Shown piece after piece: positions 51,311 to 60,323 of a stretch of 64,000 nt of DNA. Position numbers and translations under genes: made by a program. A model generated the notes under the pieces. It had not been told where the DNA came from. It was given only the letters and a program-made list of their open reading frames with translations, and made no database searches. Position 1 is the first letter of the stretch. Every line of letters begins with the position of its first letter. Source of the DNA: an uncultured candidate division Zixibacteria bacterium (lineage in GTDB: Bacteria; Zixibacteria; MSB-5A5; GN15; PGXB01); assembly GCA_937925655.1 (NCBI GenBank), contig CALAMC010000065.1:14418-78417 (forward strand), in the 5' to 3' direction.

Positions 51311-51427
51311 TTACCCCTGCCGTTGTTTATGATTGGGGTTCTTGCTGCAAATGACCCGGATAACGCCTTTGCGCCGGATAATCTTGCAGTGCTCACAACG
51401 CTTTTTAACCGATGATTGTACTTTCAT
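51311..51427 (-). CDS. rpmJ: 50S ribosomal protein L36
   Basis: 38 residues, from ATG at 51427 to TAA at 51311. It reads MKVQSSVKKRCEHCKIIRRK and ends CSKNPNHKQRQG. The zinc ligands are Cys11, Cys14, Cys27 and His32, so it is the zinc-binding (C+) form. It lies between infA and rpsM, its usual place. Confidence 0.96.
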   Translation of the reverse strand: MKVQSSVKKRCEHCKIIRRKGVIRVICSKNPNHKQRQG

Positions 51428-51456
51428 TATTTTATCCTTTCAGCAGGAACCCGCGT

Positions 51457-51675
51457 TCACTTGTATCTATAAATAATTCTGCCGCGCGTCAGGTCATATG
51501 GCGATAGCTCCAACGTGACCCGATCACCCGGGAGAATTTTAATAAAGTGCATGCGCATCTTGCCGGATATATGGGCCAAAACAACATGGCCGTTGTCAAG
51601 TTCCACCTTGAACATCGCGTTCGGGAGCGGCTCCAGAACTTTTCCTTCAACCTGTATTGTTTCTTCCTTGGCCAT
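51457..51675 (-). CDS. infA: Translation initiation factor IF-1
   Basis: 72 residues, a single OB fold. Family features are IQVEGKVLEPLPNAMFKVEL, GHVVLAHISGKMRMHFIKIL and the C-terminal YDLTRGRIIYRYK. It binds the A site of the 30S subunit during initiation. It lies 12 nt downstream of map. Confidence 0.98.
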   Translation of the reverse strand: MAKEETIQVEGKVLEPLPNAMFKVELDNGHVVLAHISGKMRMHFIKILPGDRVTLELSPYDLTRGRIIYRYK

Positions 51676-51687
51676 AATCTCCTGTCG

Positions 51688-52434
51688 TTACACGGTTGTC
51701 AAAATCTCGCAACCGTCATTGGTGACGGCAACGCTGTGCTCAAAATGCGCCGAAGGAGAACCGTCGGCGGTGACAATGGTCCAGCCATCGGCTTTCTGTG
51801 TCACCTTATAATCGCCGATGTTAACCATGGGCTCGATTGCCAGGACCATGCCCTTTTCGAGAACCGGTCCGACATCGGGATGCCCGTAATTCGGTATTTG
51901 CGGGTCCTCGTGCATGGCCCGACCGATACCATGTCCAACCATGTCTCTTACGACCGAAAAACCGGCCTTCTCCGCGGTCGTCTGAACGGCATGCGATATC
52001 TCGCCCAATTTGATCCCGCTCCGCACTTTGGCGATAGCGGCGTCCAGACAATCCCGGGTCACATTCAGCAGGCGTCGTTTTTCCTCGGAAATTTCGCCAA
52101 TTGCAAAAGTCCGGGCGGCATCGCCATAATAACCGCCATATATCGTCCCCAGGTCAACCGAAACCAGCTGGCCTTCGACCAAGCGCCGCTCTCCGGGAAT
52201 ACCATGGACGACTTCCTCATCAATGGAGATGCAGGTCGCCGCCGGATAACCGTGATAACCCTTAAAAGCGGGAATGGCCCTGCGGGAGATTATATAATCT
52301 TCGGCCATTTTGTCAATATCCAAGGTTCTCATTCCCGGCTTTATTTTGCTTTCAATCAAGTCTAACGTTTCGGCCACTATTTTTCCGGCCCTTCGCATGA
52401 TTTCAATCTGCGCATCTGTTTTAATAATTATCAA
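51688..52434 (-). CDS. map: Methionine aminopeptidase, type I
   Basis: 248 residues. It removes the initiator methionine from new proteins. The metal ligands are visible in VSVDLGTIYGGYYGDAART (two Asp), MVGHGIGRAMHEDPQIPNYG (His), LAIEPMVNIG (Glu) and HFEHSVAVTNDG (Glu). It starts 2 nt after the adk stop. Confidence 0.97.
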   Translation of the reverse strand: MIIIKTDAQIEIMRRAGKIVAETLDLIESKIKPGMRTLDIDKMAEDYIISRRAIPAFKGYHGYPAATCISIDEEVVHGIPGERRLVEGQLVSVDLGTIYGGYYGDAARTFAIGEISEEKRRLLNVTRDCLDAAIAKVRSGIKLGEISHAVQTTAEKAGFSVVRDMVGHGIGRAMHEDPQIPNYGHPDVGPVLEKGMVLAIEPMVNIGDYKVTQKADGWTIVTADGSPSAHFEHSVAVTNDGCEILTTV

Positions 52435-52436
52435 TC

Positions 52437-53087
52437 CTATCGCGCTTCTTCCATTATCTTCAGGACCGATGCCGTAATCGAGTCAATCGATCCCAAGGCG
52501 GTAACCTCTCGTAATATGGACTCTTTACGATAAAAATCGACGATCGGTTCCGTCTGCTGTTTATAAACATCGAGGCGATTGCGTACCACCGACTCTTCAT
52601 CATCGGGGCGACGAATCAGTTTTTCGCCATCCTTGTCGCAGACGCCTTCCTTTTTGGGCATATTATTGGGATAATTGTACATCGCTCCGCAAACCGGGCA
52701 GGTGAACCTTCCCGACAGGCGTTTGACCACTTCCTCATCGGGCACATCGAGCAATATCGCCGCATCAATTCGCTTTTTGTTGGCGACGAACATGCTTTTC
52801 AGGGCCTGGGCCTGGGGTACTGTCCGAGGGAAACCATCCAGCACGAAACCGTTGTCCAGCGCTCCCGATTTGAGCTTGTCTTCGATAATACCGACAATCA
52901 GGGTATCGGGGACAAGGTCTCCGGCTTCCATATAGGCTTTGGCCTTTTTACCCAGCTCGGTACCGTTCTTGACAGCTTCGCGCAAAACGTCGCCGGTCGA
53001 CAGATGCAATATCCTCATTTTCTCACAAACCCGCTTGGCCTGCGTTCCCTTGCCCGACCCCGGAGGTCCCAGAAAGATAAAATTCAT
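52437..53087 (-). CDS. adk: Adenylate kinase (zinc-lid form)
   Basis: 216 residues. It interconverts ATP, AMP and ADP. The P-loop is FLGPPGSGKGTQAKRV and the AMP site includes DGFPRTVPQAQAL. The lid domain carries CPVC and a later CDKD, a C3D-type zinc site found in long bacterial adenylate kinases. Its ATG overlaps the secY stop by one base. Confidence 0.97.
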   Translation of the reverse strand: MNFIFLGPPGSGKGTQAKRVCEKMRILHLSTGDVLREAVKNGTELGKKAKAYMEAGDLVPDTLIVGIIEDKLKSGALDNGFVLDGFPRTVPQAQALKSMFVANKKRIDAAILLDVPDEEVVKRLSGRFTCPVCGAMYNYPNNMPKKEGVCDKDGEKLIRRPDDEESVVRNRLDVYKQQTEPIVDFYRKESILREVTALGSIDSITASVLKIMEEAR

Positions 53088-54394
53088 CAGTACGATCTCC
53101 CACGTATACGGCCCTTTTTCATGAAACCGTCATAATGTCGCATCAGCAAGTGTGATTCAATCTGCTGTAATGTATCGAGGGCGACGCCGACCACAATCAG
53201 AAGACCGGTGCCGCCGAAGAAATAGTTGACTTCAAGTTGAGCGATCAACACCCACGGCAGGATGGCGATACACGCGAAAAAGATGGCACCCGGAAGCGTG
53301 ATACGGGTAAGGATACGCTCGATGTGTTCGGCCGTCCTTTTGCCCGGTCTGATCCCGGGGATAAATCCGCCATTTTTTCGCATATTGTCGGCGATGTCAA
53401 TCGGGTTGAAGACGATGGCCGTGTAAAAATAAGCGAAGAATATGATGATTAACCCATAGACGATCGAATAGCTGAACCCGCCGGGGGCGAGGAAGTTGGT
53501 CACGATATTGGCGATCCAGTCGACATTGGGGAACAACTGCTGAACGGTGGCCGGCAGAAACATGATCGACTGGGCGAAGATAATCGGGATAACGCCGGCC
53601 GAGTTAACCGACAGCGGCAAATGAGTCGTAGCGCCGCCATAAACGCGCCGTCCGACAATCCGTTTGGGATATTGCACCGGCACCTTGCGTTGACCGCGAG
53701 TGACCAGAATTACGGCCGCGATGACACCGAGCATGAGGGCAATCATAACGGCTTCCGTAAAAATGGAACGCGTGCCATACCACAGATATTGGACTTCTTC
53801 GACGACGGCATCAGGAAAGCGAGCGACGATACCGATGAAAATGATCAGCGATATCCCGTTGCCGATACCCCGTTCGGTAATCTGTTCACCGAGCCACATT
53901 ATGAAGATGGTTCCGCAGGTAAAAGTCAGGACGGTAATTCCCACGAACTGGCCATAGGGCATGTGAACGATGGGCACACCATTCAACTCGATCGATCTTA
54001 AAAACTGGGCGGTTCCGAAAGCCTGCAGGGCCGAAATCAGAACCGTCAGATAACGCGTATATTGCGTAATTTTGCGTCGGCCTTCTTCCCCCTCCTTTTG
54101 AAGTTTCTGCAGATACGGAACCACGGCACCCAGAAGCTGGAGCATAATCGAGGCGGAGATGTAGGGCATGATGCCGAGAGCGAAGATGGTGGCTTTCAAA
54201 AAAGCCCCTCCGGCAAAGAGGTCCAGCAAGCCGAAAATGGTATCGCCCGACATGGCCTGCGACAGCATGGAGCCGTCGACGCCCGGTGTCGGGATATGGC
54301 CGCCGATGCGATAAACCACCAGCAGGGCGAACGTGAAAAATATTCTTTTTCGCAGTTCTTCTATCTTGAATATGGATTGGAAAGTACCTAACAC
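53087..54394 (-). CDS. secY: Protein translocase subunit SecY
   Basis: 435 residues, ten transmembrane helices forming the Sec channel. Clear family segments are YRIGGHIPTPGVD, GIMPYISASIMLQLL, GQRKVPVQYPKRIVGRRVYG, THLPLSVNSAGVIPIIFAQS and RKNGGFIPGIRPGKRTAEHI. It overlaps rplO upstream and adk downstream by one base each, so the whole block is coupled. Confidence 0.98.
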   Translation of the reverse strand: MLGTFQSIFKIEELRKRIFFTFALLVVYRIGGHIPTPGVDGSMLSQAMSGDTIFGLLDLFAGGAFLKATIFALGIMPYISASIMLQLLGAVVPYLQKLQKEGEEGRRKITQYTRYLTVLISALQAFGTAQFLRSIELNGVPIVHMPYGQFVGITVLTFTCGTIFIMWLGEQITERGIGNGISLIIFIGIVARFPDAVVEEVQYLWYGTRSIFTEAVMIALMLGVIAAVILVTRGQRKVPVQYPKRIVGRRVYGGATTHLPLSVNSAGVIPIIFAQSIMFLPATVQQLFPNVDWIANIVTNFLAPGGFSYSIVYGLIIIFFAYFYTAIVFNPIDIADNMRKNGGFIPGIRPGKRTAEHIERILTRITLPGAIFFACIAILPWVLIAQLEVNYFFGGTGLLIVVGVALDTLQQIESHLLMRHYDGFMKKGRIRGRSY

Positions 54395-54846
54395 TAGATC
54401 ACCTCAATTTTTCCGCCGGCGGCTTCGATTTTTTCCCTGGCGGTTTTGGAAAACGCGGAGGCCTTGACCTGCAAGGCATTTTCCAGCGTTCCCACGCCCA
54501 GAATCTTGACCGGTCGGCGCGTTGATTTGATCAGACCCAAGTTCATCATCGTTTCGGGAGTCACCGCCCCCGGCTGACATTTATTCAACGCGGTCACATT
54601 CACGACCTGGAATTCTTCCCTGAAGATATTGGTGAAACCGCGCTTCGGAACACGGCGCTGAAGCGGCATCTGGCCGCCTTCTTTCCATTTATGGATAACC
54701 GCAACGCCTCCGGAACGGGCCCGCTGGCCTTTGTGTCCGCGCCCGGACGTCTTGCCGCGCCCGCTACCCGGACCGCGCCCGACGCGTTTGCGATTTTTGC
54801 GCGAACCCGGGGCGGGGTGCAGTTCATTCAGTGCTAACGGAATCAT
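54394..54846 (-). CDS. rplO: 50S ribosomal protein L15
   Basis: 150 residues. Typical Gly/Arg/Lys-rich N-terminal half (RKNRKRVGRGPGSGRGKTSG) and the C-terminal globular part (VKILGVGTLENALQVKASAF). It overlaps rpmD upstream and secY downstream by one base each. Confidence 0.98.
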   Translation of the reverse strand: MIPLALNELHPAPGSRKNRKRVGRGPGSGRGKTSGRGHKGQRARSGGVAVIHKWKEGGQMPLQRRVPKRGFTNIFREEFQVVNVTALNKCQPGAVTPETMMNLGLIKSTRRPVKILGVGTLENALQVKASAFSKTAREKIEAAGGKIEVI

Positions 54847-55031
54847 TATTCATCCACCTTTTCGTATTTCACCAGATGCTCGACGGTTTTGATCATGCCC
54901 CGGATTTGCGGGGTATCGTCATGGATCACGGTCCGATGCAATTTGCCGAGCCCCAGAGCCTTTATGGTCCGTTTATGATTCTCTTTGGAATTGATGGTGC
55001 TTTTAACCTGTGTAACTTTTAGCTTCACCAT
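54846..55031 (-). CDS. rpmD: 50S ribosomal protein L30
   Basis: 61 residues from MVKLKVTQVKS, a normal L30 length, with IKALGLGKLHRTVIHDDTPQ in the middle. The open frame upstream to 55088 lies inside rpsE and is not used; the ATG at 55031 is preceded by GAGG. Confidence 0.97.
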   Translation of the reverse strand: MVKLKVTQVKSTINSKENHKRTIKALGLGKLHRTVIHDDTPQIRGMIKTVEHLVKYEKVDE

Positions 55032-55056
55032 GGCAGTCCTCTGTTCGGCCGCAGGC

Positions 55057-55542
55057 CTAACCCTGTGTCCGGTATTTAAGCTGTTCATCCCGGGAACGCA
55101 GCGAGAGCAATCCGTTCATGGTTGCCTTGACGACATTATGCGGATTGCGGCTCCCCAGGGCCTTGGTCAGGATGTCCTGCACTCCGGCCGATTCCAGGAC
55201 GGCCCGGACCGGACCACCGGCAATAACACCGGTTCCCGGCGAAGCCGGCATTAGAACGACCCGCGAAGCCCCGAATTTGCCAATAATCTGATGCGGGATG
55301 GTTCCTTCTGCGGTCAGGGTAACCTCGACCATGCTTTTGCGGGCGGCTTCGGTACCTTTGCGAATGGCTTCGGACACTTCCGAGGCCTTGCCCAGCCCGA
55401 CGCCGACTTTGCCGTTGTTCTGGCCGACGGCCACGAGAGCCGTGAAGCTGAAACGGCGTCCGCCCTTAACGACTTTGGCAACACGATTGACGTGGATTAC
55501 GCGCTCGTCGTAATCAAGACCTTCCATTTCCCGTTTAACCAA
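55057..55542 (-). CDS. rpsE: 30S ribosomal protein S5
   Basis: 161 residues. The N-terminal double-stranded-RNA-binding domain reads VIHVNRVAKVVKGGRRFSF; the C-terminal domain has LMPASPGTGVIAGGPVRAVL and the closing NVVKATMNGLLSLRS. S5 takes part in translational accuracy near helix 34. Confidence 0.98.
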   Translation of the reverse strand: MVKREMEGLDYDERVIHVNRVAKVVKGGRRFSFTALVAVGQNNGKVGVGLGKASEVSEAIRKGTEAARKSMVEVTLTAEGTIPHQIIGKFGASRVVLMPASPGTGVIAGGPVRAVLESAGVQDILTKALGSRNPHNVVKATMNGLLSLRSRDEQLKYRTQG

Positions 55543-55562
55543 TCTTTACCTCACTAACCAAT

Positions 55563-55928
55563 CTAAAATTTCAAACCGGCCTTGCGCGCGGCATCAGCCA
55601 GTGATTTTACACGACCGTGGTACAGGTTTCCATTGCGGTCGAAGGAAACGGCTTCGATGCCCTTCTCACGGGCAAGCTTGGCCAGCGCCTCTCCAACCAT
55701 GGCGGCTACCTGGGTCTTTTTCTTGTCGGCCGCCTTGGCGGCGATATCTTTCGAAAGAGAAGAACAGGCCGCCAGCGTGACCATTTTTTCATCGTCGATA
55801 ATCTGCGCATGGATATTGCGAATCGACTTGGACACGGACAGACGGGGCCTGACCGCAGTGCCGAAAATCACTTTGCGGACGTGTTTTTTCCTTCTCAGAA
55901 ACCTTGTCATTTTCAGGTCTTTAGCCAT
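55563..55928 (-). CDS. rplR: 50S ribosomal protein L18
   Basis: 121 residues. It binds 5S rRNA. Recognised by RPRLSVSKSIRNIHAQIIDD near residues 28-47 and the end FDRNGNLYHGRVKSLADAAR, which match the family. Confidence 0.97.
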   Translation of the reverse strand: MAKDLKMTRFLRRKKHVRKVIFGTAVRPRLSVSKSIRNIHAQIIDDEKMVTLAACSSLSKDIAAKAADKKKTQVAAMVGEALAKLAREKGIEAVSFDRNGNLYHGRVKSLADAARKAGLKF

Positions 55929-55939
55929 ATTATCAGCCT

Positions 55940-56488
55940 CTATTTGCCACCGCCGGCCGCTTTACCGGCTTTACGATGGATGACTTCTTCAATATATTTG
56001 ATGCCTTTACCCTTGTATGGCTCGGGCGGCCGGAAAGACCGTATTTCAGCCGCCGTCATTCCCACCAGTTGTTTGTCAATACCCGAAACAATGATCTTGT
56101 TATCCTTGGGCGGGATTTCAATCTTTATGCCGTCCGCCGGGCGCAAGTATATGGGATGAGAATAACCCACGTTCACTTCCAGTACCGGACCTTTCATTTC
56201 GGCGCGGTAGCCGACGCCGATAATTTCCAGCTTCCGGATGTATCCCTCATGCACTCCGGAAACGAGGTTCTGTATCAGCGTCCGGGTCAGCCCGTGCAGG
56301 GACCGGTGTGTGCGATGATCGGAGGGCCGTGTCACCACGATTTCTTTTTCCTGAATGTCCACAGATATGGCGGGGTGGATATCGACCGAAAGCGTTCCTT
56401 TGGGACCGGTGGCCGTCAAAGTGTGGGCTTTCTGTTCGACTTTAACGCCCTTGGGTATCGGGACGGGTAATTTTCCAATTTTCGACAT
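55940..56488 (-). CDS. rplF: 50S ribosomal protein L6
   Basis: 182 residues, two related domains. MSKIGKLPVPIPKGVKVEQK opens the first; LEIIGVGYRAEMKGPVLEVN and the end FRPPEPYKGKGIKYIEE belong to the second. It lies between rpsH and rplR. Confidence 0.98.
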   Translation of the reverse strand: MSKIGKLPVPIPKGVKVEQKAHTLTATGPKGTLSVDIHPAISVDIQEKEIVVTRPSDHRTHRSLHGLTRTLIQNLVSGVHEGYIRKLEIIGVGYRAEMKGPVLEVNVGYSHPIYLRPADGIKIEIPPKDNKIIVSGIDKQLVGMTAAEIRSFRPPEPYKGKGIKYIEEVIHRKAGKAAGGGK

Positions 56489-56499
56489 GGCCGCACCTC

Positions 56500-56901
56500 C
56501 TACCAGACCGCACAGACGGCCTCGCCGCCGACTTTACGTTTAAATGCTTCGGCGTTCGTCATCACCCCCTGCGGGGTTGACACGATCGTAATTCCCACAC
56601 CGCTCCGGCCGATCTTTTTCAATTCATCAAGGCCAAAGTACTGGCGCAGGCCGGGACGGGAAATTCTCTGAATGCCGCGAATGATGGGTTTGTCGTCGCG
56701 ACTGTACTTCAGGTACAACCGGAGAATTCCCTGTTTGCGGTCGGGCAACTCGATCATATCGCGCAGGAAATTTTCCGCCACCAGGACTTTGGCCACTTCG
56801 CGCTTGATATTGGAAGCGGGAACGTCAACGGCTATTTTCCTGGCTTTGGACGCATTCCTGATTCTCGTCAACATATCAGCTATCGGATCTGTCATCGACA
56901 T
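56500..56901 (-). CDS. rpsH: 30S ribosomal protein S8
   Basis: 133 residues from MSMTDPIADMLTRIRNA, whose ATG at 56901 is preceded by GAGG; a longer open frame to 56931 overlaps rpsN and is rejected. The C-terminal STPQGVMTNAEAFKRKVGGE is the conserved rRNA-binding end. Confidence 0.97.
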   Translation of the reverse strand: MSMTDPIADMLTRIRNASKARKIAVDVPASNIKREVAKVLVAENFLRDMIELPDRKQGILRLYLKYSRDDKPIIRGIQRISRPGLRQYFGLDELKKIGRSGVGITIVSTPQGVMTNAEAFKRKVGGEAVCAVW

Positions 56902-56924
56902 ATTCAGCCTCAACTGCTTAAATC

Positions 56925-57110
56925 TTACCAACTGGCCTTAATAACGCCCGGAATCTCACCGGCCAAAGCCAACTGACGGAAACAAATTCTGCAAATACCG
57001 AATCTACGAATGTACGCCCGCGACCGGCCGCACCGGTGGCAGCGGGTATAGGCGCGAACTTTAAACTTCGGCGTTCGGCTCTGTTTTTCAATCCAACACT
57101 TCTTAGCCAC
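56925..57110 (-). CDS. rpsN: 30S ribosomal protein S14, zinc-binding type Z
   Basis: 61 residues, the short zinc-binding form. Zinc knuckles CHRC and CRIC are spaced as in Gram-positive and many FCB S14 proteins. The start is a GTG at 57110 (VAKKCWIEKQ), preceded by AGGAG 5 nt away. A different-frame ATG overlaps it. Confidence 0.95.
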   Translation of the reverse strand: MAKKCWIEKQSRTPKFKVRAYTRCHRCGRSRAYIRRFGICRICFRQLALAGEIPGVIKASW

Positions 57111-57118
57111 ATTATCTC

Positions 57119-57661
57119 CTATTTGGCGAACGGCATGCCCAGTTCCGTCAGCAGTTGCCGACATTCCTGGTCGGTTCTGGCGGTCGTTGTGATACTGATA
57201 TTCATGCCGCGAACCTTGTCGATTTTATCGTAATCTATTTCCGGAAAAATAATTTGTTCGGTAATCCCCAGGTTATAATTGCCGTGGCCGTCAAAAGCTT
57301 TATTGGACACACCGCGAAAGTCACGGATGCGCGGGATGGCCACATTCATAAGGCGGTCCAGAAATTCATACATACGTTCACGCCGCAGCGTCACTTTGGC
57401 CCCGATCCGGGCTCCCTCACGAAGTTTGAAATTCGAGATCGATTTACGGGCCGTGGTGACCAGTGGTTTCTGGCCGGTTATTTTGGCCAGGTCATCAACG
57501 GCGGCGTCAATCACCTTGGGATTGGCAATGGCCTCACCCAGGCCAATGTTGACCGTAACCTTGGTCACCTTCGGAACCTGCATGATCGAGGCATAGCCGT
57601 TTTCTTTCATCAGCTTGGGGACTATCTTGTCCTGATATATTTTTTTCAACCTTGCCATCAT
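57119..57661 (-). CDS. rplE: 50S ribosomal protein L5
   Basis: 180 residues. It binds 5S rRNA and P-site tRNA. Key family segments are MQVPKVTKVTVNIGLGEA, FKLREGARIGAKVTLRRERM and FRGVSNKAFDGHGNYNLGI. Either of two tandem ATGs could start it. Confidence 0.98.
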   Translation of the reverse strand: MMARLKKIYQDKIVPKLMKENGYASIMQVPKVTKVTVNIGLGEAIANPKVIDAAVDDLAKITGQKPLVTTARKSISNFKLREGARIGAKVTLRRERMYEFLDRLMNVAIPRIRDFRGVSNKAFDGHGNYNLGITEQIIFPEIDYDKIDKVRGMNISITTTARTDQECRQLLTELGMPFAK

Positions 57662-57670
57662 GTTCCCCTG

Positions 57671-57988
57671 TTACAACTGCTCGCCGGTTTTACGGCAGAT
57701 GCGAATCTTGGTCGATTTTCCACCGTCATCGATTATTTTGAAACTAACCTTGGTCGGTGCCGAAATCGATTTATTATAAAAAGCCACGTTGGACCGGTGG
57801 ACCGGGCCTTCTTTGCGGATTACGCCGCCCTTGGGATTCTGACGCGTGGGGCGGCTGTGCCGGGCGATCATATTGACCCCCTCGATAATCAACCGGTTGG
57901 TTTTGGTGGAAACGTGCAACACCTTGCCGGTTTTGCCGCGGTCCTTCCCGCGTCGAATATAGACGATATCGCCTTTTTTAATATTCAT
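57671..57988 (-). CDS. rplX: 50S ribosomal protein L24
   Basis: 105 residues with an N-terminal KOW motif (KKGDIVYIRRGKDRGKTGKV), followed by VNMIARHSRPTRQNPKGGVI and the closing TKIRICRKTGEQL. It starts 50S assembly. Confidence 0.97.
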   Translation of the reverse strand: MNIKKGDIVYIRRGKDRGKTGKVLHVSTKTNRLIIEGVNMIARHSRPTRQNPKGGVIRKEGPVHRSNVAFYNKSISAPTKVSFKIIDDGGKSTKIRICRKTGEQL

Positions 57989-58001
57989 GTCATGAACCTC
58001 T

Positions 58002-58370
58002 TTATAGTACTTCCGGAGCCAGCGAAATTATTTTCATGAACTGTTTTTCGCGCAGTTCCCTGGCGACGGGCCCGAAAATACGCGTGCCGCGCGGTTCTTT
58101 CTGTTCGTTTATGATGACCGCCGCGTTGTCGGAAAAGCGGATGACGGAGCCATCGCGGCGGCGGGTATTGGCCCGAGTGCGGACCACGACGGCTTTGCAA
58201 ATTTCGGATTTCTTGACGGTGCCACCGGGGATAGCATCCTTAACCGTGACGACGATAATATCGCCGATACGGGCGTATCTTCTCTTGGATCCGCCCAAAA
58301 TACGGAAACACATCACCCGCCGCGCTCCCGAATTATCGGCAACCGTTAAATGTGTATATTCCTGAATCAT
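58002..58370 (-). CDS. rplN: 50S ribosomal protein L14
   Basis: 122 residues, five-stranded barrel. Family motifs are MIQEYTHLTVADNSGARRVM, GDIIVVTVKDAIPGGTVKKS and AVVVRTRANTRRRDGSVIRF. It contacts S12 and the 30S interface. Confidence 0.98.
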   Translation of the reverse strand: MIQEYTHLTVADNSGARRVMCFRILGGSKRRYARIGDIIVVTVKDAIPGGTVKKSEICKAVVVRTRANTRRRDGSVIRFSDNAAVIINEQKEPRGTRIFGPVARELREKQFMKIISLAPEVL

Positions 58371-58399
58371 CGTTTACTCCCGTTTTAAGCGGTCGCCGC

Positions 58400-58654
58400 T
58401 TATTTGGCTTTCTCCAGAATGTCCACCAGTCGCCAGCGTTTGGTGGCCGACAACGGACGGGTTTCCATAATCCGAACCAGGTCGCCGACCCTGGCTTCGT
58501 TTTTTTCATCGTGCGCATAAAGTTTACCATAACGCTTGATGACGCGTTCATAGAGCGGGTGTTTCATGATGCGCTCAATTCTAACGACGACGGTTTTATC
58601 CATCTTGTCCGAGGTCACCCGACCCTGTCTGACTTTGCGCATATTTCTGGGCAT
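58400..58654 (-). CDS. rpsQ: 30S ribosomal protein S17
   Basis: 84 residues from MPRNMRK (58654), which is well spaced from AAGGA; an ATG two codons earlier (58660) is the alternative. The family core is RQGRVTSDKMDKTVVVRIER and ends with RVGDLVRIMETRPLSATKRW. Confidence 0.96.
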   Translation of the reverse strand: MPRNMRKVRQGRVTSDKMDKTVVVRIERIMKHPLYERVIKRYGKLYAHDEKNEARVGDLVRIMETRPLSATKRWRLVDILEKAK

Positions 58655-58668
58655 AATCATCTATCCTT

Positions 58669-58941
58669 TTAATCAGTACTTTCTTTCTTTTCCGGCTCTT
58701 TGTTATCCACGGCGCCAAGGATGGACACGGCCGAATCGACGATTCTTTTTATTCCCCGGGCATCTTCCGTGAGAATGGTTTCGATTCGGGCAATATCCCT
58801 CCGGATGGTCCGCAGGCGCAGAGGATTCTCCAGTTCTTTCAGGCTCTTGCGCATTTGCAGATTGAACAGCTCATCGATCATCTCGTTTTTCTTCTGGAGC
58901 AGCTCATCCCTGGTCATATCTCTTAGAGAATGCATTTTCAT
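58669..58941 (-). CDS. rpmC: 50S ribosomal protein L29
   Basis: 90 residues, longer than the usual ~65. The helical hairpin core (MTRDELLQKKNEMIDELFNL and RTIRRDIARIETILTED) is standard; the last ~25 residues (IVDSAVSILGAVDNKEPEKK) are an extra, acidic-lysine tail. It has a GAGG site 8 nt before the ATG. Confidence 0.96.
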   Translation of the reverse strand: MKMHSLRDMTRDELLQKKNEMIDELFNLQMRKSLKELENPLRLRTIRRDIARIETILTEDARGIKRIVDSAVSILGAVDNKEPEKKESTD

Positions 58942-58952
58942 GATTCAATCCT

Positions 58953-59366
58953 CTATGTATCCGCTCTCGAGACGAATTTCGTCCGGATGGGCAGTTTATG
59001 TCCCGCCAGGCGGAAAGCTTCGCGGGCCAGGTCTTCAGTCACACCCTCGATTTCAAACAGGACGCGGCCCGGTTTAATTACGGCCACCCAGAATTCGGGA
59101 GCGCCCTTGCCTTTTCCCATGCGGGTTTCGGCGGGCTTTTTGGTCACCGGCTTGTCCGGAAAGATTCGTATCCAAACCTTGCCCCCGCGCTTGATGCGAC
59201 GGGTCAAGGCCACACGAGCGGCCTCGATCTGGCGATTGGTTATCCAACCCGGGTCCATCGCCTTCAAGCCATACTGACCGAAATTGACCGAGCTTCCCCG
59301 AAAGGCCTTGCCGGCCATACGGCCCCGCTGTTGTTTTCTAAACTTTGTTTTTTTCGGCATTAACAT
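58953..59366 (-). CDS. rplP: 50S ribosomal protein L16
   Basis: 137 residues. Family start MLMPKKTKFRKQQRGRM, then FGQYGLKAMDPGWITNRQIE, RRIKRGGKVWIRIFPDKPVT-like core and the end AREAFRLAGHKLPIRTKFV. It shapes the A-site region of the 50S subunit. GGGAG lies 8 nt before its ATG. Confidence 0.98.
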   Translation of the reverse strand: MLMPKKTKFRKQQRGRMAGKAFRGSSVNFGQYGLKAMDPGWITNRQIEAARVALTRRIKRGGKVWIRIFPDKPVTKKPAETRMGKGKGAPEFWVAVIKPGRVLFEIEGVTEDLAREAFRLAGHKLPIRTKFVSRADT

Positions 59367-59399
59367 AATTTATTCTCCCGGCTCCCAAAGCCGAACGTC

Positions 59400-60302
59400 T
59401 CAACCTTGCGATTCCTTATCTTTTTCCGGACTACCTTCCGGTCGGGCCTCACGGCGACCACCCTGTGGAGGCCGATTACCCGGTCTCCGATCATTATTGC
59501 CGCGGGCATCGAACGATGGGCGGTCATCCTCGCCCGGCCGACGAACCCGGCCGCGCGGACGACGTTTGCGCTTGCGCTCATCGCGCCGTTTGCGTTCACG
59601 GCGACTGGTCATGTCGATTTCGGTACGTTCCACCGGAATCGAACGATCTATTTCCTCACGGGCATCCAGTTCCCCGGCGCCGTGGACCATTCCGCGACAA
59701 ATCCAGACCTTAATGCCAATGGCACCATAGGTGGTTCGAGCGGTGGCCGTGGAGTAATCGATATCGGCCCTCAAGGTATGAAGGGGCACGCGGCCGTCCA
59801 TGTATTTTTCTACGCGGGCAATTTCGGCGCCCATTAAGCGCCCGCCACACACAATCTTGATCCCTTCGGCGCCCATTTTCATGGAGGCCGCCAGAGCTTT
59901 CTTCATGGCCCGACGATATGAAACGCGTCCTTCCAGTTGACGGGCGACGGCATCGGCCACCAGCCGGGCATTCAGTTCGGGCTTTTTCACTTCGACAATA
60001 TTCAGGGAGATATCTTTCTTGGTCAAAAGCTGCAATTCTTCCCGAAGTTTATCGACTTCGGCCCCCTTGCGCCCGATCACGATTCCCGGGCGGGAAGTAT
60101 GAATGTCAACCGTAACCTTTTTGGTGGCCCGCAAAATTTCGACTTTGGCCAGCCCGGCATTTTCAAGCCTGGTATTTATATACTTTTTGATCATCAAATC
60201 TTCGTACAAGAACGGCGCGAAGTGTTTGCCGGCAAACCACTTATTATTCCAGGACTTAATGACTCCCAGTCGGAATCCAATTGGATGTGTCTTTTGTCCC
60301 AA
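59400..60302 (-). CDS. rpsC: 30S ribosomal protein S3 with basic C-terminal tail
   Basis: 300 residues against ~233 in E. coli. MGQKTHPIGFRLGVIKSWNN, the KH domain (SRPGIVIGRKGAEVDKLREE) and the S3-C domain (YSTATARTTYGAIGIKVWIC) are complete. The last ~70 residues are an Arg/Pro/Gly-rich tail (RRERKRRDERKRKRRPRGR onwards), probably a flexible RNA-binding extension. Confidence 0.97.
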   Translation of the reverse strand: MGQKTHPIGFRLGVIKSWNNKWFAGKHFAPFLYEDLMIKKYINTRLENAGLAKVEILRATKKVTVDIHTSRPGIVIGRKGAEVDKLREELQLLTKKDISLNIVEVKKPELNARLVADAVARQLEGRVSYRRAMKKALAASMKMGAEGIKIVCGGRLMGAEIARVEKYMDGRVPLHTLRADIDYSTATARTTYGAIGIKVWICRGMVHGAGELDAREEIDRSIPVERTEIDMTSRRERKRRDERKRKRRPRGRVRRPGEDDRPSFDARGNNDRRPGNRPPQGGRREARPEGSPEKDKESQG

Positions 60303-60323
60303 AGTTATCTCCTCTAATACTGA